The position numbers and the translations under genes are program-made. From Streptomyces liliifuscus (GTDB lineage Bacteria > Actinomycetota > Actinomycetes > Streptomycetales > Streptomycetaceae): a stretch of 64,000 nucleotides of DNA. The notes beneath the pieces are model-generated. The model made no database searches and was not told the DNA's origin. It saw only the letters and a list, made by a program, of their open reading frames with translations. The stretch lies in the NCBI RefSeq assembly GCF_016598615.1, contig NZ_CP066831.1:8866001-8930000 (forward strand), written 5' to 3'. Shown here in pieces: positions 38,967 through 48,127 of this stretch. Position 1 is the stretch's first letter. Each line of letters begins with the position of its first letter.

Positions 38967-39398
38967 ACGAGCGGCCTCCGGGCCTGCGCCGCGATCGGGC
39001 TGCGGGCCCGGGCGGCGGTCGAGTGGCGGGCCTGGGCGGCGAGCGGAGGGACGTCCTGCGCGAGTGGCTTCCGGGTCTGCCCTACGGTCCGGCGGCGGGC
39101 CGACACGAGCGGTCTCCCGGGCCTGTGCGACGGTCGGGTGAAGGGCCTCGGTGGCGGCCGGGCGGCGGGTCCGCGCAACGGTCGAAAGGGTCCGCGCAAC
39201 GAACACGCGCCTGTCCGCGATCAACGCAACGATCTTGCGGAGGCGCGCAAGGTTGCTGCATTACGGCTGGAAAGGCTGTCCTCGTAGAGTCATGCGCTGA
39301 ACGTAGTGTGGCGGGGACCCCGTGCACGGTGGTCCCCTTCCTTCGGACTGCCGTGGGGCCGCGCCGCCCTGACCGGCAGCGATGAAGGAGCCAGCCGC
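38967..39398. other. 432-base gap with degenerate GC-rich repeats, no gene
   Basis: The first two thirds repeat loosely around CGGGCCTG...GGCGG words with no fixed period. A minus-strand frame through it encodes only Arg/Pro/Ala-rich sequence. The last third carries the GCGCAACG motif cluster and the leader of the APC permease. No credible gene. Confidence 0.7.
39173..39256. promoter_or_regulatory. GCGCAACG motif cluster upstream of the APC permease
   Basis: GCGCAACG occurs at 39173 and 39194, GCAACG at 39226 followed by ATCTTGC, and the palindrome GCAAGGTTGC at 39247-39256. The last is 142 bases upstream of the permease GTG. GCAA-n-TTGC symmetry is what Lrp/AsnC-type proteins often bind, and an Lrp gene follows the permease. 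Confidence 0.45.
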
Positions 39399-40865
39399 GT
39401 GCTCGACCACGGCGCACCCCCGCAGTCCCGCAGTCACCCCACCCCCGAGCCCCCGGGAGCCGGCGCGCGCCTGATGCGCCGCAAGCCCGTGGAGAGCCTG
39501 GTCGCGGAGGGTGGCCAGGGCGAGGGCGGCAGCCTGCGGCGCTCCCTCGGCCTCTGGCAGCTGACTATGATCAGCATCGGCGCCACGCTCGGCACCGGCA
39601 TCTTCGTGGTGCTCGGCGAGGCCGTCCCCAAGGCCGGCCCGGCCGTCACCGTCTCCTTCGTGATCGCCGGACTCACGGCGCTCTTCTCCGCCCTCTCGTA
39701 CGCCGAGCTGGCGGGCACCATCCCGGTCGCCGGGTCCTCGTACTCGTATGCGTACGCAACCATGGGCGAGCTCATCGCCTGGATCTGCGGCTGGTGTCTG
39801 GTCCTGGAGTACGGCGTCTCCGTCGCGGCCGTCGCCGTCGGCTGGGGCGAGTACCTGAACGAACTGCTCGACGGCACGATCGGCGTCACCATCCCGGACG
39901 CGCTCTCGGCGCCACCCGGCGACGGCGGCATTTTCAACCTGCCCGCGCTCATCGTCGTACTGCTCGCCATGGCCTTCCTGCTCGGCGGTGCCCGCGAGTC
40001 GGCGCGCGCCAACACCGCCATGGTCGTCGTGAAGATCGCCGCGCTGCTGCTGTTCTGCGCGATCGGCGTCCAGGGCTTCCGCTCCGGCAACTACGATAAC
40101 TTCATGCCGCTCGGCATGGCGGGCGTCAGCGCCGCCGGAGCAACCCTCTTCTTCTCGTACATCGGATTCGACGCGGCCTCCACGGCGGGCGAGGAGGCCA
40201 AGAACGCCCAGCGTGATCTGCCGCGCGCCATCATGCTCTCCCTGATCATCGTGACCGCGCTGTACGTGCTCGTCGCGGCCGTCGCCGTCGGCGCGAAGCC
40301 CTGGCAGGGCTTCACCGACTCGGAGGCCGCGCTCGCCGGGATCATGAAGGACGTCACCGGGGACGCCTTCTGGGGCACGCTGCTCGCGGCCGGCGCGGTC
40401 ATCGCCATCGCCAGTGTCGTGCTGACCGTGCTCTACGGGCAGACCCGCATCCTCTTCGCCATGTCCCGCGACGGGCTCGTACCGAAGGCCTTCTCGCGCG
40501 TCCACGCGAAGACCGGAACGCCCCGCGTCAACACGGTCATCGTGTCCCTGTTCTGCGGTGTCCTCGCCGCCGCGATTCCGCTCGGGCAGCTCGCCGACGC
40601 GACCAGCATCGGCACGCTGTTCGCCTTCGCGCTGGTCAATGTGGCCGTCGTGGTGCTGCGGCGTACGCGGCCCGAGATGCCCCGTACGTTCCGGGTGCCG
40701 CTGTCGCCGGTGATGCCCGCGCTGGGCTTCGCCTTCTGCGTGTGGATGATGGGCAGCCTCGACACCGTGACCTGGGTCGTCTTCGGGGTCTGGATGGCCG
40801 TCGGGCTCGTGTTCTACTTCAGTTACGGCTATCGCCGCTCCCATCTCGCCACTCCAGAGAAGTGA
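39399..40865 (+). CDS. APC-superfamily amino acid permease
   Basis: 488 residues from GTG 39399, with AAGGAG nine bases upstream. About 12 membrane helices; the first has the unwound substrate loop MISIGATLGTGIFV, then AGLTALFSALSYAELA and the FFSYIGFDAASTAGEEAKN stretch typical of the cationic/aromatic amino acid transporter group. Soluble N-terminus of about 60 residues. Lrp regulator starts 10 bases after the stop, so the pair is likely an operon importing an amino acid sensed by that regulator. Confidence 0.92.
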   Translation: MLDHGAPPQSRSHPTPEPPGAGARLMRRKPVESLVAEGGQGEGGSLRRSLGLWQLTMISIGATLGTGIFVVLGEAVPKAGPAVTVSFVIAGLTALFSALSYAELAGTIPVAGSSYSYAYATMGELIAWICGWCLVLEYGVSVAAVAVGWGEYLNELLDGTIGVTIPDALSAPPGDGGIFNLPALIVVLLAMAFLLGGARESARANTAMVVVKIAALLLFCAIGVQGFRSGNYDNFMPLGMAGVSAAGATLFFSYIGFDAASTAGEEAKNAQRDLPRAIMLSLIIVTALYVLVAAVAVGAKPWQGFTDSEAALAGIMKDVTGDAFWGTLLAAGAVIAIASVVLTVLYGQTRILFAMSRDGLVPKAFSRVHAKTGTPRVNTVIVSLFCGVLAAAIPLGQLADATSIGTLFAFALVNVAVVVLRRTRPEMPRTFRVPLSPVMPALGFAFCVWMMGSLDTVTWVVFGVWMAVGLVFYFSYGYRRSHLATPEK

Positions 40866-40875
40866 TCCACCCGCA

Positions 40876-41328
40876 GTGCTGAACGATCTCGACGAACGCA
40901 TCGTGCACGCCCTCGCCGAGGACGCCCGCCGCTCCTATGCCGACATCGGGCAGGAGGTGGGGCTGTCCGCGCCCGCGGTGAAACGGCGGGTGGACCGGTT
41001 GCGGGCCACCGGGGCGATCACCGGGTTCACCGTTCGGGTCGACCCGGCTGCGCTCGGGTGGGAGACCGAGGGGTTCGTCGAGATCTACTGCCGGCGGAAC
41101 ACTTCGCCGGAGACGATTCAGCGGGGGCTTGAGCGGTATCAGGAGGTTGTTGCCGCGTCCACGGTTACGGGGGAGGCGGATGCGATGGTTCAGGTCTTCG
41201 CTTCTGACATGCGGCATTTCGAGCGGGTGCTTGAGCGGATTGCCGGGGAGCCGTTTGTGGAGCGGACGAAGTCCGTGTTGGTGCTTTCGCCTTTGTTGCG
41301 GAGGTTTTCTTCGGGGTCGCCCACGTAG
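40876..41328 (+). CDS. Lrp/AsnC-family transcriptional regulator
   Basis: 150 residues. N-terminal HTH LNDLDERIVHALAEDARRSYADIGQEVGLSAPAVKRRVDRL split here as LNDLDERIVHALAEDAR and GLSAPAVKRRVDRL. The C-terminal RAM domain binds amino acids (about 65-145) with GEADAMVQVFASD. It follows the permease by 10 bases and may act on GCGCAACG sites upstream. GTG start. Confidence 0.92.
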   Translation: MLNDLDERIVHALAEDARRSYADIGQEVGLSAPAVKRRVDRLRATGAITGFTVRVDPAALGWETEGFVEIYCRRNTSPETIQRGLERYQEVVAASTVTGEADAMVQVFASDMRHFERVLERIAGEPFVERTKSVLVLSPLLRRFSSGSPT

Positions 41329-41367
41329 GGGGTTGTGTGGGGTGGTGTTGCGGCTGCGGGTTCGTTG

Positions 41368-41528
41368 TGGCTGATCGCGCAGTTCCCCGCGCCCCTGAAG
41401 ACTGCGCAGTTCCCCGCGCCCCTGAAGACTGCGCCGTTCCCCGCGCCCCTAAAAACAGGGGCGCTTCCGTCCGCGGTTGCGTGCGGGTTCGTCGTGGCTG
41501 AGTGCGCAGTTCCCCGCGCCCCTGAAAG
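41368..41528 (+). repeat. four copies of the intergenic GC-rich repeat
   Basis: Copies with the core GCGCAGTTCCCCGCGCCCCT lie at about 41377, 41404 and 41504, and a GCGCCGTTCCCC variant at 41431. The first three have a 27-base period. The block separates the Lrp gene from the convergent GntR gene. Confidence 0.85.
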
Positions 41529-41556
41529 ACAAGAACGGCGCCGTCCGTGTCGTCGG

Positions 41557-42306
41557 TCAGAAGTCTGACTGGCCCGACTGTCTTGCCAAGGCGTTGTTCG
41601 CTATTGAGTTGTGGACGCTGAAGGTGATGGCGTCCGGGCGGTAGCGGTCGTCGGACCATTCGACGGGGCGGCCCTCGCGGGTTGTTGTGACGCGGCGGAC
41701 TCGTAGGAGGGGGCTGGTGCGGCGGACGTCGAGGAGGTCGGCGTCCTGGGCGCCGGCCGCCACCGCGTCGATGACGTGCTCGCCGTAGGCGAAGACGAGG
41801 CCCGTGTCCTCGTAGAGGCGCTGGGTGACCGAAGGGCAGTCCGGTTCGACGGCCTCGACGGCGGGGGAGATCCAGGCCGCGTAGACCGTGCGCTCCAGGA
41901 GGACCGGTTCGCCGTCCAGGCCGCGTACGCGCAGGACGTGCAACACCGGGGTGCCCGTGGGCAGTTGGAGGCGGACGGAGTCCTCGGGGGTGGCCGGGCG
42001 GTACTGCGACGACACCACGTGGCCCGTCGCCTCGCGGCCCATCGCGCGGGCCCACTGGGCGAAGCTGCGCAGCTCCTCGAAGGACTGGCTGCGGCGGCTC
42101 GCGAGGACCACGCGGCGCGCGCCCTGCCGGGAACCGATGAGGCCCTCGGCGGTCAGGGCGGCGACGGCCTGGCGGACGGTACCGCGGGAGACGCCGTAGC
42201 GGGCCGCGAGGTCGGTCTCGGCGGGCAGTCGACTGCCCACGGTGTACTCCTCGCGGTCGATCGCCCGTCTGAGTTCCTCGGCGATCTCCTCGTGTCGCGT
42301 CGCCAT
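41557..42306 (-). CDS. GntR-family regulator (HutC/UTRA subgroup)
   Basis: 249 residues. The wHTH at 1-68 includes GSRLPAETDLAARYGVSRG then TVRQAVAALTAEGLI. The UTRA effector domain from about 90 to 240 has VLHVLRVRGLDGEPVLLERTVY-like strands and the end segment DDRYRPDAITFSV. It is divergent from the ABC operon, whose promoter holds a perfect inverted repeat (42456-42475) that is a plausible operator. UTRA proteins sense small molecules such as sugar phosphates or phosphonates. Confidence 0.92.
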   Translation of the reverse strand: MATRHEEIAEELRRAIDREEYTVGSRLPAETDLAARYGVSRGTVRQAVAALTAEGLIGSRQGARRVVLASRRSQSFEELRSFAQWARAMGREATGHVVSSQYRPATPEDSVRLQLPTGTPVLHVLRVRGLDGEPVLLERTVYAAWISPAVEAVEPDCPSVTQRLYEDTGLVFAYGEHVIDAVAAGAQDADLLDVRRTSPLLRVRRVTTTREGRPVEWSDDRYRPDAITFSVHNSIANNALARQSGQSDF

Positions 42307-42455
42307 GCTCCCCCTCTGTGCGCAGGTGTGTACCGCTTGACCAGCCTAGACGACGATCAAGGGTGACACGTGCACCCGGCGAGTGGCAGTGAAATCAAGG
42401 GCCATGGTTTCGCCAGAGTTTACGAACAGGACATCAACGCCGGGCCTACTGAGGC

Positions 42456-42475
42456 CAACTTGTTCAGACAAGTTG
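42456..42475. promoter_or_regulatory. perfect inverted repeat, probable GntR operator
   Basis: CAACTTGT - TCAG - ACAAGTTG: 8-bp arms, 4-base spacer, 55 bases upstream of the lipoprotein start. ACTTGT/ACAAGT halves fit HutC-type operators. It is the most AT-rich part of the gap. Confidence 0.65.
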
Positions 42476-42529
42476 TGCTGACAAGCTCTCAGTCTCGTGT
42501 GACCCCTGCGCGCACCCCTGGAGAAGACC

Positions 42530-43678
42530 GTGAACGTGTCCCTGCCGAGAACAGCCGTCTTCGTCGGCGCCGCCGCACTCGCCCTGAGTGCCTGCGGAGC
42601 GGCCCCCGACGACAACGCCTCCACCACCACCGACGGCAAGAGCGCCGCCACCGCGACCTCCGCGGAGGCCTTCGGCGGCATGGACGCGCTGGTGAAGGCG
42701 GCCAAGAAGGAAGGCACGCTGCAGGCGATCGCGCTGCCCCGCGACTGGGCCAACTACGGCGCCCTCATCGACGGCTTCCAGAAGAAGTACGGCATCAAGA
42801 TCGAGGTCGAGAACCCCGCCGGCAGCAGCCAGGACGAGATCAACGCCGTGACGTCGAGGAAGGGCCAGGACCGGGCGCCCGACGTCCTGGACCTCGGCAG
42901 TTCGTTCGCGCTCAGCGCCGCCCAGCAGGGACTCCTCGCGCCCTACAAGGTCGCGGGCTTCGCCGACATCCCCGAGGGGCAGAAGGACGCGCAGGGCCGC
43001 TGGTTCAACGACTACGGCGGCTACATCTCCATCGGCTGCGACGCCAAGCGCGTGAAGACCTGCCCGACCACCTTCGCGGACCTGCTGAAGCCGCAGTACA
43101 AGGGGCAGGTCGCGCTCAACGGCAACCCCACCAAGTCCGGTTCGGCCTTCGGCGGCGTCTGGGCGGCCTCCCTCGCGAGCGGCGGCTCCTTCGACGACAT
43201 CCAGCCCGGCCTCGACTTCTTCGCCAAGCTGAAGAAGAACGGCAACTACACGCCCGTCGAGTCGACTCCCGCCACGGTCGAGAAGGGCGAGACGCCGATC
43301 AGCATCGACTGGGACTACCTCAACGCCGGCTACGCCGACGAGTTCAAGAAGAAGGGGCTCGACTGGAAGGTCGCGGTCCCGTCCGACGGCAAGTTCTCCC
43401 AGTACTACTCGCAGGCCATCAACAAGGACGCCCCGCATCCGGCGGCCGCCCGCCTGTGGCAGGAGTACCTCTACAGCGCCGAGGGCCAGAACCTCTGGCT
43501 CAAGGGATACGCCCGCCCGGCCCTGATGACCGCCATGGAGAAGGCCGGCACGCTCGACAAGGCCGCCGCCGCCAAGCTCCCCGAGGTCTCCGGGACGCCC
43601 GCCTTCCCGACCGAGGCCCAGCAGAGCAAGGCCAAGACCGTGCTCGGCCAGGGCTGGGGCAAGGCCGTCTCCGGATGA
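42530..43678 (+). CDS. ABC transporter substrate-binding lipoprotein
   Basis: 382 residues. Lipobox LSAC (Cys22) after a hydrophobic signal. Type 2 periplasmic-binding fold of the iron/phosphonate/polyamine group: EGTLQAIALPRDWANYG, then PDVLDLGSSFALSA, FADLLKPQYKGQVALNG, and ISIDWDYLNAGY. GTG 42530. Its stop overlaps the first permease ATG (ATGA). Ligand is unknown; the phosphatase at the operon end suggests an organophosphate or phosphonate. Confidence 0.9.
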   Translation: MNVSLPRTAVFVGAAALALSACGAAPDDNASTTTDGKSAATATSAEAFGGMDALVKAAKKEGTLQAIALPRDWANYGALIDGFQKKYGIKIEVENPAGSSQDEINAVTSRKGQDRAPDVLDLGSSFALSAAQQGLLAPYKVAGFADIPEGQKDAQGRWFNDYGGYISIGCDAKRVKTCPTTFADLLKPQYKGQVALNGNPTKSGSAFGGVWAASLASGGSFDDIQPGLDFFAKLKKNGNYTPVESTPATVEKGETPISIDWDYLNAGYADEFKKKGLDWKVAVPSDGKFSQYYSQAINKDAPHPAAARLWQEYLYSAEGQNLWLKGYARPALMTAMEKAGTLDKAAAAKLPEVSGTPAFPTEAQQSKAKTVLGQGWGKAVSG

Positions 43679-44574
43679 CCGCGACCCTCACCCGTGTGGA
43701 CGTGGCGCCTGTCGCTTCCCAGAAGCGGCGGCGCCACGCGCCCGGCTGGCTCGCCGTCGTCCCGCTGCTCGCCTTCGTGGCGCTCGCCTTCGGGATCCCC
43801 GCGCTGGCCATGCTGAACGGCGCGTTCACCGTCAAGGACCCGGCCACCGGGGCGACCTCGTACACCACGGCGAACCTGACCGCCTCGCTGAAGGGCGCGT
43901 ATCTCACCGCCCTGCTCGGCAGCGTCAAGCTGTCCGCCGTCTCGGCGGTCATCTCGACGGTGTTCGGCTTGCTGGTAGCCCAGGCCGTGGTGACCTCCCG
44001 CTTCCGCGCTCTGCGCGAGGCCGTGCTCACCGCGTCCGGCGTGCTCGCCAACTTCGGCGGTGTCCCGCTGGCCTTCGCGTTCGTCGCCACGCTCGGCAAC
44101 TCCGGTGTGCTGACCCGGCACCTGGGCCTCGCCGACAAGGGCTGGGACCTCTACAGCTTCTCGGGGCTGGTGATCGTCTATCTCTACTTCCTGATCCCGC
44201 TGATGGTCCTCACCATCACTCCCGCCCTCGACGGACTGCGCGTCCAGTGGCGCGAGGCCGCGCGGAACAACGGGGCCACCGCCGTCCAGTACTGGCGGCA
44301 CATCGCCCTGCCCGTCCTCGCGCCCTCCCTCCTCGGCGGATTCGTGCTGCTCTTCGGCAGCGCCTTCGCCGCGTACGCCACCGCCGCGGCCATGGTGGGC
44401 AGTTCGGTCCCGCTGGTCACCCTGCAGATCGCCGACGCCATCTCCGGCAACGTCCTGGTCGGCCAGGAGAACGTGGCGCTCGCCCTCAGCCTCGACATGG
44501 TCCTCGTCGCGGGCCTGGTGATGGCCGTGTACCTGCCACTGCAACGACGGAGCGCGCGATGGCTCGACAACTGA
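43675..44574 (+). CDS. ABC transporter permease 1
   Basis: 299 residues with about six membrane helices. EAARNNGATAVQYWRHIALPVLAPS carries the EAA loop that meets the ATPase; quoted in full it is the part from EAARNNGA to ALPVL. ATG 43675 overlaps the lipoprotein stop; the second permease overlaps its end by 16 bases. Same family as PotB/PhnU-like permeases. Confidence 0.92.
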   Translation: MTATLTRVDVAPVASQKRRRHAPGWLAVVPLLAFVALAFGIPALAMLNGAFTVKDPATGATSYTTANLTASLKGAYLTALLGSVKLSAVSAVISTVFGLLVAQAVVTSRFRALREAVLTASGVLANFGGVPLAFAFVATLGNSGVLTRHLGLADKGWDLYSFSGLVIVYLYFLIPLMVLTITPALDGLRVQWREAARNNGATAVQYWRHIALPVLAPSLLGGFVLLFGSAFAAYATAAAMVGSSVPLVTLQIADAISGNVLVGQENVALALSLDMVLVAGLVMAVYLPLQRRSARWLDN

Positions 44575-45386
44575 ACCGGTCCGTACGTCCCTGGCGCGGG
44601 GTCGTCCTCGCAGGTGCCGCGCTCTACTTCCTGGTGCCGCTGGCCGCGTCCGTCGTCTTCACCGTCGACGTGCCGGGGCAGGGCGTCACCTTCGACGCGT
44701 ACACGCAGATCTTCGGCACCGACGGGTTCGTCTCCAGTCTGCTGCTCTCGCTGGAACTGGCCGCCGCCACCATCGCGATCGTGCTGCTGCTGATGGTGCC
44801 CGCGATGGTCGCGCTGCGGCTCGGCGCGCCGAAGCTGCGGCCCGTCGTCGAGATCGTCTGCTCGCTGCCGCTCGTCGTCCCGCCCATCGCGTTCGTCGCC
44901 GGGATCGGCACCGTCCTGAAGTGGGGGCCCGAACACCTCTCCCGAACCCCGCTGTTCCAGACGTTCGTGTCGATCCAGAACCCCGACTTCCCGTTCGTCC
45001 TCGTCCTCGCGTACGTCGTGATGGCGCTGCCGTTCGTGTACCGGGCCCTGGACGCCGGGCTGCGCGCGATGGACGTACGCACCCTCGTCGAGGCCGCCCG
45101 CAGTTGTGGCGCGGGCTGGCCGCAGGCGCTCGTACGGGCCGTGCTGCCGAACCTGCGCGGGGCGCTGCTCAACGCGTCGTTCCTCACACTGGCCCTGGTG
45201 CTCGGCGAGTTCACCGTCGCCCAGCTGCTCGGCTTCCAGCCGTTCGCCGTGTGGATCGTCAACGTCAGCGGTTCGCAGGCCCAGTTGTCCGTCGCCGTGT
45301 CCGTGCTCAGCCTGCTCGTCACGTGGGCACTCCTTCTCGCGCTCGCCGGGTTCGGCGGGCGCTCCCGTACCGCTCCCCGGGGATGA
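44559..45386 (+). CDS. ABC transporter permease 2
   Basis: 275 residues, about six helices. The EAA motif reads EAARSCGAGWPQALVRAVLP. ATG 44559 lies inside permease 1 (16-base overlap), so translation is coupled. Forms the heteromeric channel with permease 1; PotC/PhnV-like. Confidence 0.92.
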   Translation: MARQLNRSVRPWRGVVLAGAALYFLVPLAASVVFTVDVPGQGVTFDAYTQIFGTDGFVSSLLLSLELAAATIAIVLLLMVPAMVALRLGAPKLRPVVEIVCSLPLVVPPIAFVAGIGTVLKWGPEHLSRTPLFQTFVSIQNPDFPFVLVLAYVVMALPFVYRALDAGLRAMDVRTLVEAARSCGAGWPQALVRAVLPNLRGALLNASFLTLALVLGEFTVAQLLGFQPFAVWIVNVSGSQAQLSVAVSVLSLLVTWALLLALAGFGGRSRTAPRG

Positions 45387-45389
45387 ACC

Positions 45390-46460
45390 ATGACCGCAAC
45401 CACGCTTGAGAAAACGGCCACGACGGCCGCCACCGTCGAATTCCGGGGCCTGCGCCGGGAGTTCGGCAAGGCCGTCGCCCTCGACGGGCTCGACCTGACC
45501 GCACGGCCCGGCGAACTCCTCGCCCTGCTCGGCCCTTCCGGCTGCGGCAAGACCACGGCCCTGCGGATGCTCGCCGGGTTCGAACACCCCGACTCCGGCG
45601 AGGTGTTGGTCGACGGCGAGGACGTCACGCGCGTCCCGGCCCACCGGCGCGACGCCGGGATGGTCTTCCAGTCGTACAGCCTCTTCCCGCACCTCAGCGC
45701 GCTCGACAACGTCGCCTTCGGGCTGCGGATGCGCAAGGTGCCTACGACCGAACGGCAGTCGCGCGCGGCCGAGTTGCTCGAACTCGTCGGGCTCGGCGAC
45801 AAGGGCGGGAACTTCCCGCACCAGCTCTCCGGCGGTCAGCAGCAGCGCGTCGCGCTCGCCCGCGCGCTCGCGCTTCGGCCACGCGTCCTGCTCCTCGACG
45901 AACCGCTGTCGGCGCTCGACGCCAAGGTGCGGCTCACCCTGCGCGAGGAGATCCGCCGGCTCCAGCAGGAACTCGGCATCACCACCCTGTTCGTGACGCA
46001 CGATCAGGAGGAGGCCCTGTCGATGGCGGACCGGGTCGCCGTGATGCGCGCCGGACGGCTCGAACAGTGCGCCGCTCCGGCGGAGTTGTACGGGAGGCCC
46101 GCGACCGCGTTCGTCGCGGAGTTCGTCGGTACGATGAGCCGCATACCGGGCCGGGTGACCGACGGGACGGCCGAGGTGCTCGGGCAGCGGCTGCCGGTCG
46201 ACGGCGAAGCGCCCGCCTCGCCGGAGGTGGACGTGCTCGTGCGGCCCGAGGCGCTGCGGGTGACGGCCGAGGACACCTCGGACGCCCGGGTCGTCTCCTC
46301 CGCCTTCCTCGGTGCGGCCACCCGCGTCACCGTCCGGCTCGCCGACGGCACCGAGGTGAAGGCCGACCTGCCGACCCACGAGGCCGCCGCGCTGGGCGCG
46401 GGCACCGCCGTGACCGTGAGCCTGCCGGAGCGTCCCGTCCTGGTCGCCGACCGCCTGTGA
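45390..46460 (+). CDS. ABC transporter ATPase
   Basis: 356 residues. Walker A GPSGCGKTT (about 47-55), Q-loop FQSYSLFPHL, signature LSGGQQQRVALARA, Walker B LLLDEPLSALD and switch His in FVTHDQEEAL. A C-terminal TOBE-like domain (about 245-350) is where substrate-sensing often occurs. It starts 3 bases after permease 2. Energises the importer. Confidence 0.95.
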   Translation: MTATTLEKTATTAATVEFRGLRREFGKAVALDGLDLTARPGELLALLGPSGCGKTTALRMLAGFEHPDSGEVLVDGEDVTRVPAHRRDAGMVFQSYSLFPHLSALDNVAFGLRMRKVPTTERQSRAAELLELVGLGDKGGNFPHQLSGGQQQRVALARALALRPRVLLLDEPLSALDAKVRLTLREEIRRLQQELGITTLFVTHDQEEALSMADRVAVMRAGRLEQCAAPAELYGRPATAFVAEFVGTMSRIPGRVTDGTAEVLGQRLPVDGEAPASPEVDVLVRPEALRVTAEDTSDARVVSSAFLGAATRVTVRLADGTEVKADLPTHEAAALGAGTAVTVSLPERPVLVADRL

Positions 46461-46471
46461 GAGAGAGCCGC

Positions 46472-48082
46472 GTGACCCCCCACATCCCCCACACCACCCC
46501 GGCCGGCCACACCCCCCGCCGTTCCCAACAGCCGCTCCAGGCCGTCCTGTTCGACATGGACGGGACCCTCGTGGACACCGAGCGGCTGTGGTGGGAGGCG
46601 GTCGAGCACGTCGCGGCGGGGCTCGGCCGGTCGCTCACGGAGGCCGACGAGGAGGACGTGCTCGGGCGGCCCGTCGAGCACACCGCCGAGATGCTGAGCC
46701 GGGCCACGGAAGCCCCGTTCGCCGAGGTCGCCGCCGATCTGCACCGGGAGTTCGCCGTCCGGGTGCGCTCCGGTGTCGTCGCCAGGCCCGGCGCGCTCCG
46801 GCTCCTCGACGCCCTGGCCGCGGACGGCGTGCCCACCGCTCTGGTGACCGCGTCGCCGCGCGCCATCGCGGACCTCGTCGTCGAGGGCCTGGGCGCCGGA
46901 CGCTTCGCGGTCACCGTCACCGCCGACGACACCCCGCGCACCAAGCCCGCCCCCGACCCGTATCTCGCCGCCTGCCGCGCCCTCGGCGTCGAACCCGCCT
47001 CCTGCGTGGCCGTCGAGGACACCAGGACCGGTGTCTCCTCGGCGGAGGCGGCCGGCTGCACGGTGCTCGCGGTGCCGTCGCTCGCCCCGATCGCCGCCGC
47101 GCCCGGCCGCACGGTCCGCGAGAGCCTGGAGGACGTGACCCCGACCGGACTGCGCGACATGATCACCTCCCGCGAACCGTCCGGCCTGCCCGAACCGTCC
47201 GGCCGCCCGGACATCCCCGGCCTCCCCGACGCGTCCGACCTGCGTGAACTTCGCGTGATGAGCTGGAATCTCTGGTTCGGCGGCACCAAGGTCCGCCATC
47301 ACCGCGAGAAGCAGCTCAAGATCATCCTGGAGGCCGGTGTCGACGTGGTCGGGCTGCAGGAGACGTACGGCACCGCCGCCCGGGAACTCGCCGACGCGCT
47401 GGGCTGGGAGTACCACCAGGCGGGCGAGAACCTCGGCGTCATCAGCCGGTATCCGATCACCGGCCGGCTGGGCGCCGCGGACCCCGGCTTCTACGGGGCG
47501 ACCGGTGTACGCGTCACGCTCGGCGTGGGCCAGGACGTCGTGCTGTGGAGCGCCCACCTCGACTACACGCCGTACGGCCCGTACGAGGCCTCCTTCGACG
47601 GGCTCCCCGCGCCCGAACTGGCGGCCCACGAGTCCGTACGGCTGGGGCAGGTACGGGAGATCCTGGCCGCGATGGCCCCTGACCTGGCGGCCCGCGACAC
47701 CACTCCCGTCCTTCTGGTCGGCGACTTCAACGCACCCTCCCACCTGGACCGCGAGGACGCCGAGTGGCCCGTGACCAGGGCCGCGGAGGAGGCCGGCCTG
47801 CGCGACTCCTACCGGGAGGCGCACCCCGACCCGGTCGGGAGCCCCGGCCACACCTGGTCGCCGGTCCACACCGAGCACGAGGACGGCAGCGGGCGCCCGG
47901 AACCGCAGGACCGGATCGACTACGTGCTGTACGCGGGCGCCGGGCTCCGGGTCCTCGACTCCCGCACCCTCGTCACCGGCACCCCGCGCACCTGGCCCGA
48001 CGTCGAGGGCAACGACTGGCCGTCGGACCACGCGGCGGTGATCACGACGTTCGCGCTGGGTCGTGAAAGGGGTCCCGTCTGA
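46472..48082 (+). CDS. HAD phosphatase fused to an endonuclease/exonuclease/phosphatase-domain hydrolase
   Basis: 536 residues from GTG 46472 in one open frame. First domain (about 20-225): HAD subfamily I, beta-phosphoglucomutase-like, with nucleophile motif VLFDMDGTLVDT (Asp28, Asp30), LVTASPR and the KPAPDPYLAA / AVEDTRTG acid loop. A linker of about 35 residues contains a PSGLPEPSGRPDIPGLPD repeat. Second domain (about 261-525): EEP fold with VMSWNLWFGG, VDVVGLQET (metal Glu), LLVGDFNAPSH and WPSDHAAVITTF. Possibly a phosphodiesterase plus phosphatase that strips an imported phosphoester in two steps. Follows the ATPase by 11 bases. A secondary ATG at 47258 could also make the EEP domain alone. 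Confidence 0.88.
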   Translation: MTPHIPHTTPAGHTPRRSQQPLQAVLFDMDGTLVDTERLWWEAVEHVAAGLGRSLTEADEEDVLGRPVEHTAEMLSRATEAPFAEVAADLHREFAVRVRSGVVARPGALRLLDALAADGVPTALVTASPRAIADLVVEGLGAGRFAVTVTADDTPRTKPAPDPYLAACRALGVEPASCVAVEDTRTGVSSAEAAGCTVLAVPSLAPIAAAPGRTVRESLEDVTPTGLRDMITSREPSGLPEPSGRPDIPGLPDASDLRELRVMSWNLWFGGTKVRHHREKQLKIILEAGVDVVGLQETYGTAARELADALGWEYHQAGENLGVISRYPITGRLGAADPGFYGATGVRVTLGVGQDVVLWSAHLDYTPYGPYEASFDGLPAPELAAHESVRLGQVREILAAMAPDLAARDTTPVLLVGDFNAPSHLDREDAEWPVTRAAEEAGLRDSYREAHPDPVGSPGHTWSPVHTEHEDGSGRPEPQDRIDYVLYAGAGLRVLDSRTLVTGTPRTWPDVEGNDWPSDHAAVITTFALGRERGPV

Positions 48083-48087
48083 GCGAC

Positions 48088-48127
48088 CCGCGCCCCTTCA
48101 GGGGCGCGGGGAACTGCGCGACCAGTC
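48088..48127. terminator. hairpin/repeat element ending the ABC operon
   Basis: A 10-bp perfect stem CCGCGCCCCT / AGGGGCGCGG with a 2-base loop (48088-48109) begins 5 bases after the HAD-EEP stop and runs into a minus-oriented copy of the intergenic repeat (GGGAACTGCGCGACCAG). Confidence 0.75.

Noticed and set aside
38520..39224. Arg/Pro-rich minus-strand frame in the 39 kb gap
   Set aside because: Produced by degenerate GC repeats and overlaps the antisense of a supported gene.
41368..41528. Repeat block considered as a CRISPR array
   Set aside because: Units are 26-28 bases apart with almost no spacer, are degenerate, and no cas gene is near. Same for 29611-29716.
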